A stretch of DNA of 64,000 nt from Platycnemis pennipes (GCA_933228895.1 OW121852.1:62786872-62850871), one strand, 5' to 3'; shown: positions 45,626 to 58,690, counted from the stretch's first letter. Translations and numbers: made by a program. The notes: generated by a model not told the origin, from the sequence alone.

Positions 45626-47164
45626 TTTCATAACCATTATTCGGAAGTTTAGGTAGCCTATAAGGCAACAGATCTGTGTTGAGACCAACCTCAACTAAGA
45701 ATTTGATATGGGATGAGCAAGTTAGTATAAAATAAACGTCGTCTATGGAAACAAAAAAAATTCAATTCGTCCAAATTGCTATGGATTTTACTGTAACACG
45801 ACCAGGATAACAAATAAGAGTGCTTTGAAATGAATATAGAATTCATAGTAATACCTCTTATTTTTTTCGCAAAAAAAGCTACGGTTCATTGCTAACGTTA
45901 CGTTGCACAGGTTCTTGCTTTAACTCGCTCTGTTTTTTGTCGTTTCACTGATACGTCATGTGTAAAATGATACCACCAATGCACTACTCATTCATCTTCA
46001 TCCAGTAATCTGGCATGGTGATCGGTTTTAGACTCACTGATGCTTCCCAATTATAAAAATATAGAAAAATATATATTAAATTAGAATTGAAGGAATGTAC
46101 TATTTTATTCAAATGGCATCTTGCATCGATGATTTTACAGTGAGATAAAGTTTTTCGTATGCAAATAGTAAATCACGGATCACCTCTGAATATTGTATAA
46201 TTATTTTAGCGTATTTATTAGCTCTATACATAAAGCATGCTTCTTAACTGTTCACCCCCTTTCCATATATACCCTTGGTATATAGCAGGGTACATTTTAG
46301 ATGATAAATTGTCTATAGATAGTTTACCCAGAGCTTAAGCAAGGATCGTTTACTAAATCATGTCGTAGAGTAGATCTTAGCTCACAAGACAATGTTCTAT
46401 TATTACTTATAACCTGATAGACACTTTTTGGTGGATATTTTTGGAAATGGCTTACACAATTAGAGAAACTTCTTTCCGAATTGAGAAAAAATGTGGAAGG
46501 ATAGGATTTTTTTACTAATACATGCATAAAAGTTTACAAAGTTACGCCGGAAACCGTTTTATTTTTAAATTCTTGAAAAGACAGACGGTGAGTTTATGGT
46601 GTTGACTCACAGGGCGGCTTTCGCTTTGACTTTTTGGGTGACGTTTCTGCGGGAACCGGAAAGGATACCTCTCTCTCTTCTCCTACTCACCTTAATATTG
46701 CATGCGCCCTGAATCATGACAAGCGAAATTGCGCGCCTAATTTAGAGAGACGGGGGCGGGGGGATTTGCCACCTCACGCTTTCCTTTTTCCCCACTGGTA
46801 GGAGATGACAGCGGAAGCGTCAACCGGGAGAGACACGGAGCCGAGGAGAGCGAAAGAACACCCACGCATTTAGAGCGTGCGCTTCGGACACTATGGAACA
46901 CTGCACTCTGCCCCAAGTCTCACCTTTAAAACCTCCCCAGTAACATCCCGAAATAGACCCCAGGGTCACCAAAGTAGCAGTGGCGAGGATATATGATCTC
47001 TGATAACTCAACATAATTCAGTCTCGATATTGCATGAATTTCAAATTTTATCACGTTAATATGTGAGGGAATAGAAATGTAATATTATCAATATTGTGAA
47101 TGAGGCTGTTTTAAGATCATAATTGTTTATTTTTTTCATTCCTGAGATTGATTAACCAGAGCGC
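45626..47164. other. No recognisable feature
   Basis: AT-rich. 46600-46980 has higher GC, without an open exon. Confidence 0.5.
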
Positions 47165-47345
47165 ATCATTCTTGTCAATTCGTTACGAGCTCAGTTCTAT
47201 CCTAGCACTTCTCTTTCGTAAATCAAGGTCGTGGGTATGAATCTCGCCATAGGTATGGATGAAGTGCTCATCTTAGGACTGAGTTAGTTTAGACGTGCGA
47301 TTAAACCTCAGCAGATTGAGCGATTGAGGAGTCTAATACCATAAC
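47165..47345 (+). repeat. tRNA-like SINE of a second type
   Basis: GAGCTCAGTTCTATCCTAGC resembles a box A (GCTCAGTNGGT-like) and GGGTATGAATCTCGCC a box B. CTTCTCTTTCGTAAATCAAGG lies between them in the anticodon-arm position. The body after the head differs from the main SINE family, but ends in a TAAACCTCAGCAGATTGAGC block. Confidence 0.5.
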
Positions 47346-47479
47346 TAATTCCACCCTAAGCTCCTCTATTCTGCTCATATACTGTAACTCCCTTTTTTCT
47401 TTCTCATGGATCATTTCTTTGTTGGGCTGTTCTACATATAGACCTTACGTCCTCTGTTCTTTTATGCAATCATTACCTA

Positions 47480-47825
47480 CCATCATCATCATCAGTCAAC
47501 AATTCTAAGATTGGTTTTACGCAGCTCTGAACTCGATTACTCTATCGACTAATCTCTTTTTATTCACGTAATTCATCCTTTGCACATCCAACTCATAAGT
47601 ATACCATGCGAGCACATACTTTTCCGTTCTTCCCATTCAGTTTTCCTTCGACGAGTGTCTTCACCAAGCCATCATGTCTTAAGATATGGCCGATTACGTC
47701 GCCCATCTTCATCTTAAAGATTTCTTAAGACTTCTCTTTTCTACCATTCTTCTCAGACTTCACCCACTTCTTCGTTATTTATTCTGTTGATCCTTTTGGG
47801 CTTCATAATTCTTCTGAGACATCAC
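47480..47825 (-). pseudogene. RTE-like LINE, C-terminal fragment
   Basis: CATCATCATCATCAGTCAAC and ATTCTAAGATTGG mark the 3' end. Upstream on the minus strand come the block complementary to CTTTTCCGTTCTTCCCATTC and the ones with CATCATGTCTTAAGATATGG and CTTCTCTTTTCTACCATTC. Order as in 45272; diverged, frames broken. Confidence 0.82.
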
Positions 47826-47915
47826 ATTAGAATAAAATGGAATGGACCAACCGAGTGAAAACGGACAAGTCAGTAGCAGAGTGAGGGTAAAGAGAAGTCT
47901 CCTGAAAACGCTACT
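47826..47915 (+). pseudogene. RTE-like LINE sliver in opposite orientation
   Basis: ATAAAATGGAATGGACCAAC, then GTAAAGAGAAGTCTCCTGAA: plus-strand KWNGPTE... and VKRSLLKTL match the KWIDRVTNEE and EKRSLLKTLK blocks. It abuts the minus-strand copy ending at 47825, forming a head-to-head junction. Confidence 0.65.
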
Positions 47916-48254
47916 TATTTTGCCTTTTTCCTTGAACTCCTTCATTTTATCTGACCATTCAATATTCACCATCCTATCCTAACAGCTCTTATAGGTTAAC
48001 AGGAAGTAGAAGCATTCTTGCTATCGATCTATACAAGAATCCATAAGGTACTTTATTCCTTACGAATTCTTGTCTACTTCTTCGTATTACATTTCATCTG
48101 TCCATTTAATCTTCAGCCTCCTTCGCCAATCTCAGGTAGACCTATACGCGACGTCGAACCCTTAGCAAAACGGCAACTCCTAATAATTCACCACCAGTTT
48201 TTACCTATCTTTCAGTGTTGTTCAAGTCTGTGCCCGCATTAATACTTCAGACCG
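47916..48254. other. Possible LINE remnant at 48080-48125 (minus)
   Basis: CATCTGTCCATTTAATCTTCAG reads LKIKWTDEM on the minus strand, as in the 14595 subfamily. Too short for a firm call. The rest shows nothing. Confidence 0.35.
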
Positions 48255-48515
48255 GAAGGAAAGGTACAAGGATGTAAGTAAGAGTGAGGATGAAAGATAG
48301 ATACCCAGCGTTGGTATAAGCCTGGTCTAAACCAATAGTGGCAAGAGGAACTGAGCTTCACGTCCCATCCGACATACGGAGTACCTAATTGGAATGCTCT
48401 CCACAAAACTCGCAAATAGGGAACAGTTTACCAATGAAAAACGTCTTCCATTACCTGGATTCGAACCCGGGTCCTTCGGGCGAGAGGTTAGTACTCTTTA
48501 CCACTACGACTCCTT
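48255..48515 (-). repeat. tRNA-derived SINE
   Basis: The minus strand begins GGAGTCGTAGTGGTAAAGAG (box A region), with box B GGGTTCGAATCC (complement at 48458-48469). The body follows with GGTACTCCGTATGTCGGATG, GGACGTGAAGC and CAACGCTGGGTATCTATC. It belongs to the family of 35827-36155, with a diverged head. Confidence 0.82.
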
Positions 48516-49284
48516 CTTCTCATACACAATCTTCGTATCTCGCCGAGGAGAATTCTCGCATGTCTTCTGAGGTCCACCCAATTTCTCCATTCTCATGCCA
48601 GCACGCTCCTTAGCGAACCCGTGGCATCGTTTGCCATTGACCATCGCATATCTTTTTCATCGCTCGTTAAAAGCCACTTTCCACTCCTCTACCACCTCCT
48701 TTGATCTCTGAGTAATCGTTGGGGGCTACCGTGAAAAGAACGGCCCGCCCCCTCTACCCTTTTCGGTGAAGTGATCCCTTTCTACGGAGCATTATTATCG
48801 AATGAAAACTTGTTTCCGGGCGGTTGAGTTGAAAGTCGACCCGGGCATCCGCAACCGTTACGAAATCAAGCCCTTTCAATACGAATTAATGGATAGCCCA
48901 TTGACCAAACGGCACAAGAAACGTCTGCCCGAAGTCTACTTATGATGACAAAATGGCGTGCGCTGTCATCGCAAAGCGTCGGCTTAATATGGCGCATCCT
49001 TTGCTTCTGGTGACGGTGAATGATAGGGCCTATTTCTGCAAGTTACAAAAGCCTATTGGAAATGCTTACTCATTCAATCACCGCATATAATGGGAGTATC
49101 AGGCCTTTGGATTGAAAAATACTTGACATTCTTCCCTCCCACATTAAATGATGAGATCAGAAGTTACTTAATACCTTCCTCTTTCTTCTTCCTATCGTTA
49201 TCCACTTCTTCCTGTGCACAGAACGTCTGTTCTTACTTCAAGTTGAAATGTTTTCATGTATTTAATTTTTTTCAAGGAATAAAA
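48516..49284. other. No recognisable feature
   Basis: Moderate GC to 49020 without open frames over 60 codons, then AT-rich. Confidence 0.5.
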
Positions 49285-49610
49285 AATTTTATTCCATCAT
49301 TAAATATGGGAAAGTACAGCAGAAATTGAAAAAAGTAATCACTAGAGTAGCCCACGCAAAGAGGGTATTCCACCAAAAGATGAATCTATTTACAGTAGGA
49401 AGTAAATGCTTGGATGCTAAAATACAATGCATCAGAGCATCCATCTGGAGAACGTTTTTTCATGGTGATGGGGCATCGATTACAACAGTACTAAAGAAGT
49501 CAAGCTAAGAGACATTCGAAATGTTGTGGCACGGAAGAAAGATGTAGATCAAATTAATAGACCTAATGACTAACGAAGATGTTCTAAGGAGAGTGGAAGA
49601 TCCGTAGCCT
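49285..49610 (+). pseudogene. RTE-like LINE, central/C-terminal RT fragment
   Basis: Plus-strand frame: KKVITRVAHAKRVFHQKMNL, CLDAKIQCIRASIWRTFFHG, DGASITTVLKKSS (stop), ETFEMLWHGRKM, then IKLIDLMTNEDVLRRVED. This parallels 'KRIALAKEAFLKKKNLLT', 'RKQFIKTFVWSVALYGCETW', 'EAFEMWCYRRM' and 'IKWIDRVTNEEVLRRVGE'. It covers more of the RT than most copies. The VALYGCETW block is mutated. Confidence 0.85.
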
Positions 49611-51049
49611 AGAACAAAGGATTGTTTTCTCAGAGACTTAGAGCACACACGCACTAGACATCAGTCATGGAGTTTACAACACCAGTTAAGCGGCTCTATC
49701 CCGAGACACACTGGGTTTGTTTACATCACGTGACCTCGTGACGTTTTATGTCTGCTTGTGCACTGTGTGCCACTAAATCACCTCCAAATACCTCCCGAAT
49801 AATGGATAGATTCATACTTTTATCATTCATATCTTCTGTCTTATGTTTTCCTTAGTAAGTCCATTGTATTTTGGATAGCCTTCCTTTTTAACTGTAGCGT
49901 TTAGGAATTTACCGCGATTTTGTGTGGAAAAATGCTCTAGTCTGCTGTCTAAACTCGTCTAAGATTCATTGCTTAGTTTTTTTTATTCCTTATAACGCTT
50001 GTCAACGCCTGGGTTCTGGGGAAAAAGGGGGAAGCTGACGTTGGATTTGTTTCTGCCTCACTTAATCACAATTTACTGAGATGTGTCCCAGTATGGTCGC
50101 AGTGTCACTTTATAGTGTGCCAAATGGATGCAATAAATGTTCTGCAATGATGAATAGGGTTAGGTCGCTAAACTACATTCTTGCAGTTTGTGAAACGGGA
50201 AGTTATGAATCCCTGGTGAAAGGCGTAAAACATGGAGATCCTAAATTCCTCTTCGGGGCTTTATATTACGTTATGGTAATTCTGGGCTAGAAAGCTGAAA
50301 CTACAGCATTTAGCGATCCCTCCTAGTATCCGCTTTTCCATCTTTCATCGTCTAAATGTTACAGATTTGAGGGAAAATTGATGATATATCATCCAGGATG
50401 GTAACCGGTTTTGCAGAACACGATACGCTGTATCGTGCACCGTATCGTACACACTGGCGAATCGGCAGCAGTAGTTCCAAAGGACATGGTATCGAATTCC
50501 ACATCCGGTTATGGGCATTGTGTTTGTTTAAATTTCAGGCTTGACATTTAGTTTGATTGGACCAGTGGTCGGCACATTGTGGCACGCTAATCGCAATCCA
50601 ATCTTCATGTAAGTACATATGGATAAATGAAAGGCTAAAGGAAATTTGAAAAATGAAAATTAAACTAGCTATGGTAGTCAGTTTTATACAATTTTATTAG
50701 GAGGAATAAATTCGCTAGTCAAAGGAAAATGAAAAAAATGTACTTGTCATGACATTAACTATTGATAATTTGTGAGCACGCATTTGTTACTATCGAGTAA
50801 TTTATAAATTGTTACGAAAGGAAGCTTTGGCTCTGACATCTTAAAGGTTTTGCGCACACTGAATTAGTCTGTGCGATTAAATTTAGCAGTAGGAATCCAA
50901 TTAAACTAAATTCAACAACTGCTACTCAGTAACAAACGCCACTGACCGACCATGCGTTATGGCGTATTTGTCATGAAGTCATGTGAAGTCTTTTCATCTT
51001 AGAAATTCAGTTTCTTTCGAAAAATAAAAGATATTAAATAAAATGCTAA
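49611..51049. other. No recognisable feature
   Basis: AT-rich with short GC patches. The ACGATACGCTGTATCGTGCA cluster at 50420-50450 contains nested CGATACG/CGTATCG inverted repeats. No gene. Confidence 0.45.
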
Positions 51050-51100
51050 TCTTTTAAATGACCTGAAGAGTTCGAAACCGGTCGAGCGGTGTATTATAAT
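51050..51100 (+). ncRNA. Minimal hammerhead-like core (weak)
   Basis: GACCTGAAGAGTTCGAAACC then GGTC at 51058-51081: CTGAAGA, a two-base loop closed by G-C, GAAAC and CCGGTC. It has the correct order and a consensus-like G10.1-C11.1, but no paired outer stem. Confidence 0.25.
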
Positions 51101-53774
51101 AATTGTGAGGAATATTTATTTTTATTTATTTATTTCTTTATTTATCCTGGGCTAGATGAGACCATATGGCCCCCTCTGCCCCTAGCTCAGAATACAAGGA
51201 CTTATTTTATTTATAAGATGTCGTAATTCATAAACTTAACTTGTCTGCTTTTGCTACCTGTATGATTTAGAATTCAGATTAGGTTGGACCGTACATACCC
51301 GTCCCATATTGTCCATGGCTTCTTGCTTTTTGAAAACACGCATTAAGAAGAGATAAGCCATCCATTATTATTGTTCTGCCAATAAAGATCAAAATAAATA
51401 ATTCTAAATGTCTAGAAATATACCAGAGTAGATAATATGTTCTAGCCTTGCATCCATCCTAATTCTCATAATTCCATCCATTAAAACCATTCCATTCACA
51501 ATTTAGAATCATATAGTTGTCGCTAGATAATACCTACAGCCACTTACATCTTAATTGATTCAAATCAATTGGTTTACATTTGTTTTTCATTAAGTGATTT
51601 AATTAATTTCTATAAATAATTAACATTTCAACAGATTGGTTTTAATTGCCTATTGAACCTTTAATATTTGATTTCGAAGGGATAACCGGGCACACAATTG
51701 AAATATTATATTCGTGGAAGCAAATTGAAGAGGGAAATAACTCTAAAAAGACTTCAAGATTTGAAATAAACTCTTTCTTCCAGGTTCCGCTTTATTTGGT
51801 AATTTGGTTTCCATAAGTAGCAGCTGTTCATCTCTTGGGGGTGAAAGTAATGGGTTTTGTTCGAGTGACTTCACCGTGAATGGAGAACAAATTTATTTTT
51901 CCCGGAAAAAAATACTGAAGTGAGTCTCGGTCGTAAGAAATATATCATTTTGAGAGGGAAGAGGGAGATCAATTGAAATATCTCTTGAAATTATTATGGT
52001 CCTAATGTGATTAGGTTTTGGAATACGAATCAGAATTAACTCCTCTGTTTATATAAAAATATGTGCATGCAATAATATTTTTAAGCATCCTCACGATCGT
52101 ACAAGGTTTTTAGGTAATTTCATAATCAGGTTAAGTTAGTTTTGATGGTTTCTAACAACTTCAAAAAACAGTCTCTCGTTCTTGCCTCCGTGGTTGGAAA
52201 TGTTGTACAATTTCAACTCTCCTGTATTCTCATAGGTCAATACAAAATATCGCGAGCCTTGTGTCCCAACAAGAAGTCAGGCTATTCACTCTAGGATGCC
52301 TTTCATTAAAGAATTTATAGTCATTAATTAATGCCTTTTTAATCCTAATGGGATATATTCGGCTGATTGACTTAATGCCTATAGATCTGAAGCCTGAGGA
52401 AAGGGGATGATGTAATATGAAAGGCTTTTAAGATGCATCTATCAAGGAAAGTTAATGAGATTCCACAAATAAAAAGGAGGACGATGTGGAAGGGATCAAC
52501 ATGATAAGGGTAAAGAAATGTATAGTATTAATAATAGAAGGTTGTCGGGTAAGTGGCTAAAGGGACTGTGGGACAATCAAGGCCGTTACTGAAGGAAGGC
52601 CGTTCTTAATAAGAATGGGAGAGGGTGGAAGAGAAAGATTAGTAAAAAAAGGTTGATGATATTATTTTAAAAACGGAATTCTGTGAGATGAAAATTAGGA
52701 ATTATTAAGCAGTGGATTTGGTTGTGGAGAGATAGGTTGGATGAAAAGGAATTTCAGCAGTTGAGTGCTGAACATGGTGATGAAGATGATGCAGTTGCTG
52801 CAAGAATCCAGGGGGAGGCACTTGTATCGTATAAAGAATATATAATTGTAACGTATTGTATTATGGATACTAATGTGTGGAAAAGGTCGTGTCAGAAGAG
52901 AGTGTTAGGTGTGAGGTGAAGGGGAAGAAAGAGGACATACAGTTTGGATGAATTGATGTATCGTAAATAATAGCATGGGGACAGAAAAAAGGACATGATT
53001 TTTTAGAAGTATTTTACTTTTTAGGAACATTTTTAAGAATGCATTGTGAATCTAAACTAAATGAATAGCCTTAACCGGTAAAACTAGATTAGCATTACCA
53101 TCCGGGCCAGAGTCGACTCCATAGCCAGGAGGACAGGAATATACATATTTTCGCTCTTCTTTGGTTAAAGTAAAGTAAAACCTCTATACATAAGAGTGAG
53201 TTTTGTACAACTCCAATGTCCATTTCTTGCCTCCCAGTCGCCACGTCTCTCTGTTCATAAACTGATCTTCCCTAGGGTCTATTCTTCCCATATATTTTCG
53301 TATTTGTTACATCCATGCTGCTCTTTGTCTTCCTTTCTTCTTTTGTTTTGTGGCTGCCACTCCAGTACCCATTTTATCTGCATTGATAAAAATAAAATCT
53401 CTGCTTACTTAAGAAAAGCGCAGAGTGAATAGTATTTCCCACTGCCTTGATCATTACCACACCTTGGTGAAACGCGAAAACATCTCTGGAGGGATAAGAA
53501 TGCTTTGCCGACTTCCCACGCTTTTCGTCCCGGGCTTAATTCTCCGTTCCCTTCTGAGAAAGAGCGCAGTGACGTCAGCGGATTTTTCTCCTGATCGTTA
53601 TTCCCCCTCCCCCAATCCCCTCTCCTTCCTAAATTAGCTGGAATTGCTCATGTATCCTTAATGAAGGGGATGGCCTGCGTCAGCAGTTGACCTGCCGTGC
53701 TCGCCTTGTCTGCAACGCGGCTCGGCTATCGGTGGAATTCGATTCTCCGGTTGCGGTCGTAATTTCGGGCGGAG
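51101..53774. other. No recognisable feature
   Basis: AT-rich, with TTTATT-type simple sequence at 51115-51150. 53440-53770 is GC-richer with short frames. I recognise no gene. Confidence 0.5.
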
Positions 53775-54440
53775 AACTCCTAGTAGTAGTAGGTTTAAAT
53801 TTATGGGGTGCGTCGACAACTATGGTCATTTTGCACCACTCACAATCTAATTTATATCAATAAATATCCATAGATATATATATTTTTTAAATTGCAGCAT
53901 TAAAAGCCTAAATAAATGAATATATAATATTAGAATTTACTTATTTGGTTAGTTTCCTTTAAAAAAGTAATCACATGGCTTAGGTGGTCAGTATCGTCGC
54001 CTAGAACTTGTTCTAGGTCGCCGCTGATGCCTAGCCTGTTACGTGTGTCCCGGTATTTGTCACACTCCGTCAGGATATGTCTGAGAGGACAGTATTCACA
54101 TCGAGGAGGAATTTTCTCTTCTGTAAAGAGGAACGAGTGGGTAAGGGCGCAATGACCGATTCTTAAACGTGTAGTGATGACTTCCTCTCTGCCAGTACCC
54201 CTGACGGAAGTGGGCCACCCTGACGTTACCGGTTTAATTGTCCGTAACTTATTGCTTGGGACATCACTCCAAAGTTCACTCCACTGCTCTAGGACTACTT
54301 TACGGAAAGTAGCTTGCAGGTAGGGTACCAGCGTCGTCGTCGGCTCAACGGAGAACTCGTTGTACCGAATGTTGTCTTTTGGAAATAAATGCTCATTTTT
54401 CGTGTGCATCCGCTCAAGTGTACATTTAGCAGTTGTCATC
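53775..54440 (-). pseudogene. Jockey/I-group LINE, ORF2 C-terminus and 3' UTR
   Basis: An open 169-codon minus frame (54439 to 53930) contains LWSDVPSNKLRTIKP, then REEVITTRLRIGHCALTHSF, PPRCEYCPLRHILTECDKY and RDTRNRLG. This is the conserved region after the RNase H domain of Jockey/I-group ORF2 ('W...NKLR.IKP...W......REEV.LTRLRIGHT.LTH..L.....P.C..C....T..HIL.EC..Y...R'), including the zinc-knuckle-like C-x2-C-x4-H-x4-C spacing. The 3' UTR ends near ATGACCATAGTTGTCGACGC and a TAC-type repeat (CCTACTACTACTAGG at 53776-53792, read on the minus strand). No stop interrupts the frame, so the copy is relatively young although 5'-truncated. Confidence 0.88.
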
Positions 54441-55558
54441 CAAAAATGGCCATTTCATAGTTTGCAAGCCTGGGGAGAACTGTTGAAAACAATGTACTTT
54501 GCTCTTAGTTTGATGAGGAATTAACTGAATTAATCGTCTATGTACATGTTTTAAATTCGTTTGCATAAGCGTGTGGTTGGTGGGTGTTCGATCGCCTGCT
54601 TGAAAATAGAGACTCACTTTGGGGAAAATATAGATTTGCGCGGAGAAATGCCGATGCTTTGTTCGGACATTTCCATAGTATGTCTTATTTGTTTTCACAA
54701 AAGAAAGCTGGCGTATAAAAATTATTGTTGCAAATCTAGTAGAAAATCATCGTAAGAAATCTGAATGGGGGAAGTGTGAATAGTGTGCTCCTCATCTGTT
54801 ATTTTGCTAAGGAAACGGAGGTAACATGGAAGGAAATGACGGTAGGTCGGACGGTAGGATTCCATAATTAAACTCCTTAACAATATGTGAGCTCAAAGTT
54901 GAGGAATTTAATTTCATTGGAGGTTTTTTCATGTGTGGAAATAGAGAAAAAAGTAAACATCAGACGTAATTTTAGGACATGTTAACGATAACGGGATGCT
55001 AAAGAGATTGATCTTGAGGAGAATATAACGTAAAAGCGCAAAAGGAAACCTGTAAAGACTCAATTTACAGCAGAGCATAGCTCGCTGGAAACTTTAATAT
55101 ATTTTTGACACTATACAGTAAAAATATTCCTCTTACATTTCTGCAGTAGATCCAATCTGTGCTCCGAACAAATATCGGACGCAATGATCCTAAAAATTTT
55201 GGACATTGTGCCATACCTGTAATAACTCAAATTGAAGCGAATCTTAGTCCTTCCACATGTTTCAAGCTTGAAGAGCCGCTCTCGTGAAGGTGCGCCAAAA
55301 AATACCTACTGTCTTTACTCCTTGTAATAAATTTCTGCTGATTATAAAAAAAACTTCCCGCTCTTCTGTTGATAAATCCTTCCATTTTTAATGCATTGCC
55401 GCTGATGACTATGATGATGCTATCTACTTCCCTCTTGAACACCCTCTCTGTTGCGGCCTGTAGTGTAACGTATGTTTTGTTTAGATGGAGATGTAGGGGT
55501 TTACATGTCAATCTAAACTTACCTTTGCAGATAAAACAACTACATGGATTGTTCTTGA
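54441..55558. other. No recognisable feature
   Basis: Open frames up to 114 codons (55227-55571 minus) have no motif. The 5' truncation point of the LINE above may lie within the first 250 bp. Confidence 0.45.
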
Positions 55559-56130
55559 TTATCTCGGGCAAAATCGGACGTTCATAGCTCCGGAGGTCGG
55601 AACTTTGCCCGGCGCGCGTTCGACCCGAAATCCGATTGACGACACGGCCGTGGCATTACGTCGTTCAAATGGATAGGGACGAATTTTCGACGGAAATAGG
55701 ATCCTCTCCTTGACCTCTTTGACTTGACCCTTCGTGGGAGGGCGGAAGTGGGATAAGGGAAATGGCGTGGGTGGGGAATCGGAGAGAACGAGAAGGGATG
55801 GGCGAGAAAGGTGAGACAAAGGAGGAAGGTAGTAAAAGGGGGGAGGGAAAGGACGGGAGTGGTTGTGCTGTGTAGAACTGTTCCGGTATCTCTGCGGGAG
55901 CTCGCATTACGGCGAAAATTGGGTATGTTGGGTGGAGATGGAGGGAGGGAAGAGAAGTTTGAGGCCGCCCCTTTGTTACCCCCCTACGGCCCCTCCTCCC
56001 TCTTCACACTCCGGCCTCAAATGTGGGAAAACCACCCCCATTCCCGCATCCGTGGTTCGAGAGACCTGGTCCAGCAGAGAAACCGACCATTCCTCGCCGA
56101 AACCGATCCTTTAGACTAAATATTGGATTT
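55559..56130. other. GC-rich island with purine/pyrimidine switch
   Basis: 55720-55960 is G/A-rich on the plus strand; 55960-56060 is C-rich. Several overlapping frames of 70-102 codons in both directions; low-complexity translations. Confidence 0.45.
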
Positions 56131-58269
56131 GGACGAAACTATTTCGGTTTTCCACGAAACTTTCCATGTTCAAAGCTTTGCTCCTTCAAGCATATACATA
56201 TATCGTATCTCTATAGTTATACTTGAGTCACTTTTATTTGAAGGCAGAGTGCTGGATGGAAGCAAAAATGTTTTAGATTTTAATGGAACTTATCGAAGCC
56301 TAGCTTGTTTTAAGAAACCTATACAAGTGTTTGTACTCTATTCTCTCATTTGAAGACCACACATTGGGTTTATGGGAAACTATATAGTTTCCCATGGAAT
56401 ATATAGAAGCATGTGCTGAGAATATTTTTTGCTGACTGGGATATTTGTTTTGGTGAGAACCTTCCAGCTGTCAGTTTAAGATGCGAGATATGTATCATAT
56501 CTGTATAGTATTCTTCCCTTGCGTATTGTTGAAGGCAGAGTATTTAAGGGGAGACTGTTTTAGTTGTTATACATTGTGAGTTCTAAGACTGCTCTACAAA
56601 AAATAAATAATATTTTTATTATTCAACGTATCCAATGTATACTTTAAACATTAAATATTGGACTGATGCAAACATATTGTGGTGTATGAGGAAAATGTTT
56701 GAATAAAAGCCTAGAATTGGAAAACATGAGTAATATTTTTGTTAGCTTTCTTTTACACCATATTTCTTTACTTCTAAATTATTGGTAATGGATCGGCGCA
56801 AGGTAGGATGTGTCCGGTGCTAAAGACAGAGTACTGGGAATGAGGAGTGACAATATGTTTAATTTTTGCAAAATAAAAGTTGTGCCCGTTTTTCTGTATT
56901 TTTACTATAGTCTGTACCGTTAGGTATCTTAAGCGAATGAATTCTGCAGTTTAAATTACCCTCAAAGTAGTGACTATGGATACGACGTTGAAAGAAGCAG
57001 TCAGCTTTAACTCAGGCGTGATACTTTTAAGTGGGTGCGTCGGAATAAATGCCTATTTTTTTATGATTCGCGTTATCGCTGACCTTCCTAAATTTCTTCA
57101 CCTAATTTACAAATTCACAGTGGTTTAACGTTTAGCTTTTTTTAAAATGTTACGAAATCTATCCTGTCTACATCTTCATTGGCTGAATTTTACTTTTCAG
57201 AAAGTTGCATATGCCCTCGTTGAAATTCGTTTTAAAAATAGTTGAGTTTAAACATGGGATATTTAAATGTTTGTGGCGAAAGGGGTAAGCTGCCAACATT
57301 CTTAAATCTATTCAGCTAATTAGAGTAGAAGGTAGGTACATTGTAAGGTATGAAGGTTAAATAATCCACAATCTTTCAACGTATCTCCATTCTCCACGAG
57401 TTCCTTTATTTTAGCTTCATTATCTTACCCGTACTGTACATACTTTCGTTACAGTCCGTTGAAAAGAAAAGCGAAATAAAACACGTGGGATGTTCACTTT
57501 CTTGTGAGGCTTGGAGTCGCGTGCCGACGTCCTCTAACCCTCTCACCCAATTTGCATATTAACAACGGTTTAACGCCGCGTTTAAAAATGGCATTGTGGC
57601 AAACGTGGGCGTCAGGAAGGGTGAAGTGAGCGGGGAGAGGAATAAGTCCCCAGCTCCCTGGCGTACCCTTTACAACTCCGGAATTCCCCGGACCCTCCCC
57701 ACAACAACACAGCGACCGCGTCCGACCAACACCCGGCCCTGGCCCTCCCAACCTCCCCTGTACACACCCCTGGACCCGGCCCTTCCTCCTCACGTCTCTC
57801 CCCGGACACCAATGCCGACTCGTGCCCTGAAAAGGGGTGAAAGGGTAAGTGGGAGGGACTCGTCCACCGCACCCGCTCCAGGGTTTTCGGGAGCTGTGGT
57901 TATTAGTGGTATCCGGTTCAAGATGAGCGGAATCCTATTGGGGGAGTCAATGGGGTATGCTCGAGGGAGTGAACTACGAGGCTGAAAACGCTATGATTTT
58001 TTTTTCTTAGTCGGCACGGTAATACTTTCATCTGTTCATGACTCACTCTAATCAGCGTATGTACATACGTGACTGGGATTGTTTGAGTAAGTGCCGTCAA
58101 CCGCAATCGGATTCCATGTATTACCTCTTCCTTATCTATTCAAGATTTATCTATCTGGCAAGTATAGTTTAATATCTGAGCATGACTCTTACTTCATATC
58201 TACTATGAGAAAATCACATTCGACATGTTTGTGGTACATCAGTGAAACGATTTAACAAACAAACTGTGG
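56131..58269. other. Unannotated DNA; perfect 24-bp palindrome; GC-rich island at 57590-57985
   Basis: ATGGGAAACTAT and its inverse form a perfect palindrome at 56372-56395. The island at 57590-57985 has a 129-codon plus frame rich in P, R and T. Within it, CAACAACACAG (AG at about 57712) and GAAAGG followed by GTAAGT (57845-57850) bracket a possible 132-bp exon. I see no domain, so I do not call a gene. Confidence 0.35.
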
Positions 58270-58690
58270 GAAAATGGTGAAATAGAAAAGTATATGAAAG
58301 ATGTTATTTCACACTCACCAATAAGGCCACAGTTGGATTATGCACCAACTTTTTGGGATCCAATAAATAAATATTGTATTCTGGAACTAAACGAGATGCA
58401 GATAAAAGTAGAGCGTTTTGTAAGGGACTGCTACGAACGATCGAAAAGTTTTACTCGGCTATCGGAGTGGCTTGGCTGGGAAACCCTGTAGACTAAAATG
58501 TTTTGGTTTTTCAGTTAATAGAAAAATTCAAATCTCACGAAATCGAAATGAAACTGCTGACACATCCCCACACTACGTCAACTGGACAGAAAGAGGTGAC
58601 AAACTATGGCAAATCGACTTTCGAACCGAGCGATACCAGAATTTATTTTCCCAGGCGCAATACACAGCTGTATATTTCCAATAATATATG
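58270..58690 (+). pseudogene. CR1-like LINE, RT C-terminal fragment
   Basis: Frame 1 (58294-58491) reads RPQLDYAPTFWDPINKYCI, LELNEMQIKVERFVRDCYER and LSEWLGWETL, matching 'RP-LEYA--VWDP------I--LE-VQR-A-RFV--Y-R--SV---L--LGWETL'. After a frame change, RGDKLWQIDFRTERYQN (58590-58640) and, in another frame, IYFPRRNT match 'RGDK---I--RT-RYKNSFFPRT'. Frame breaks show decay. It belongs to the same general group as 2598-3090. Confidence 0.85.
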
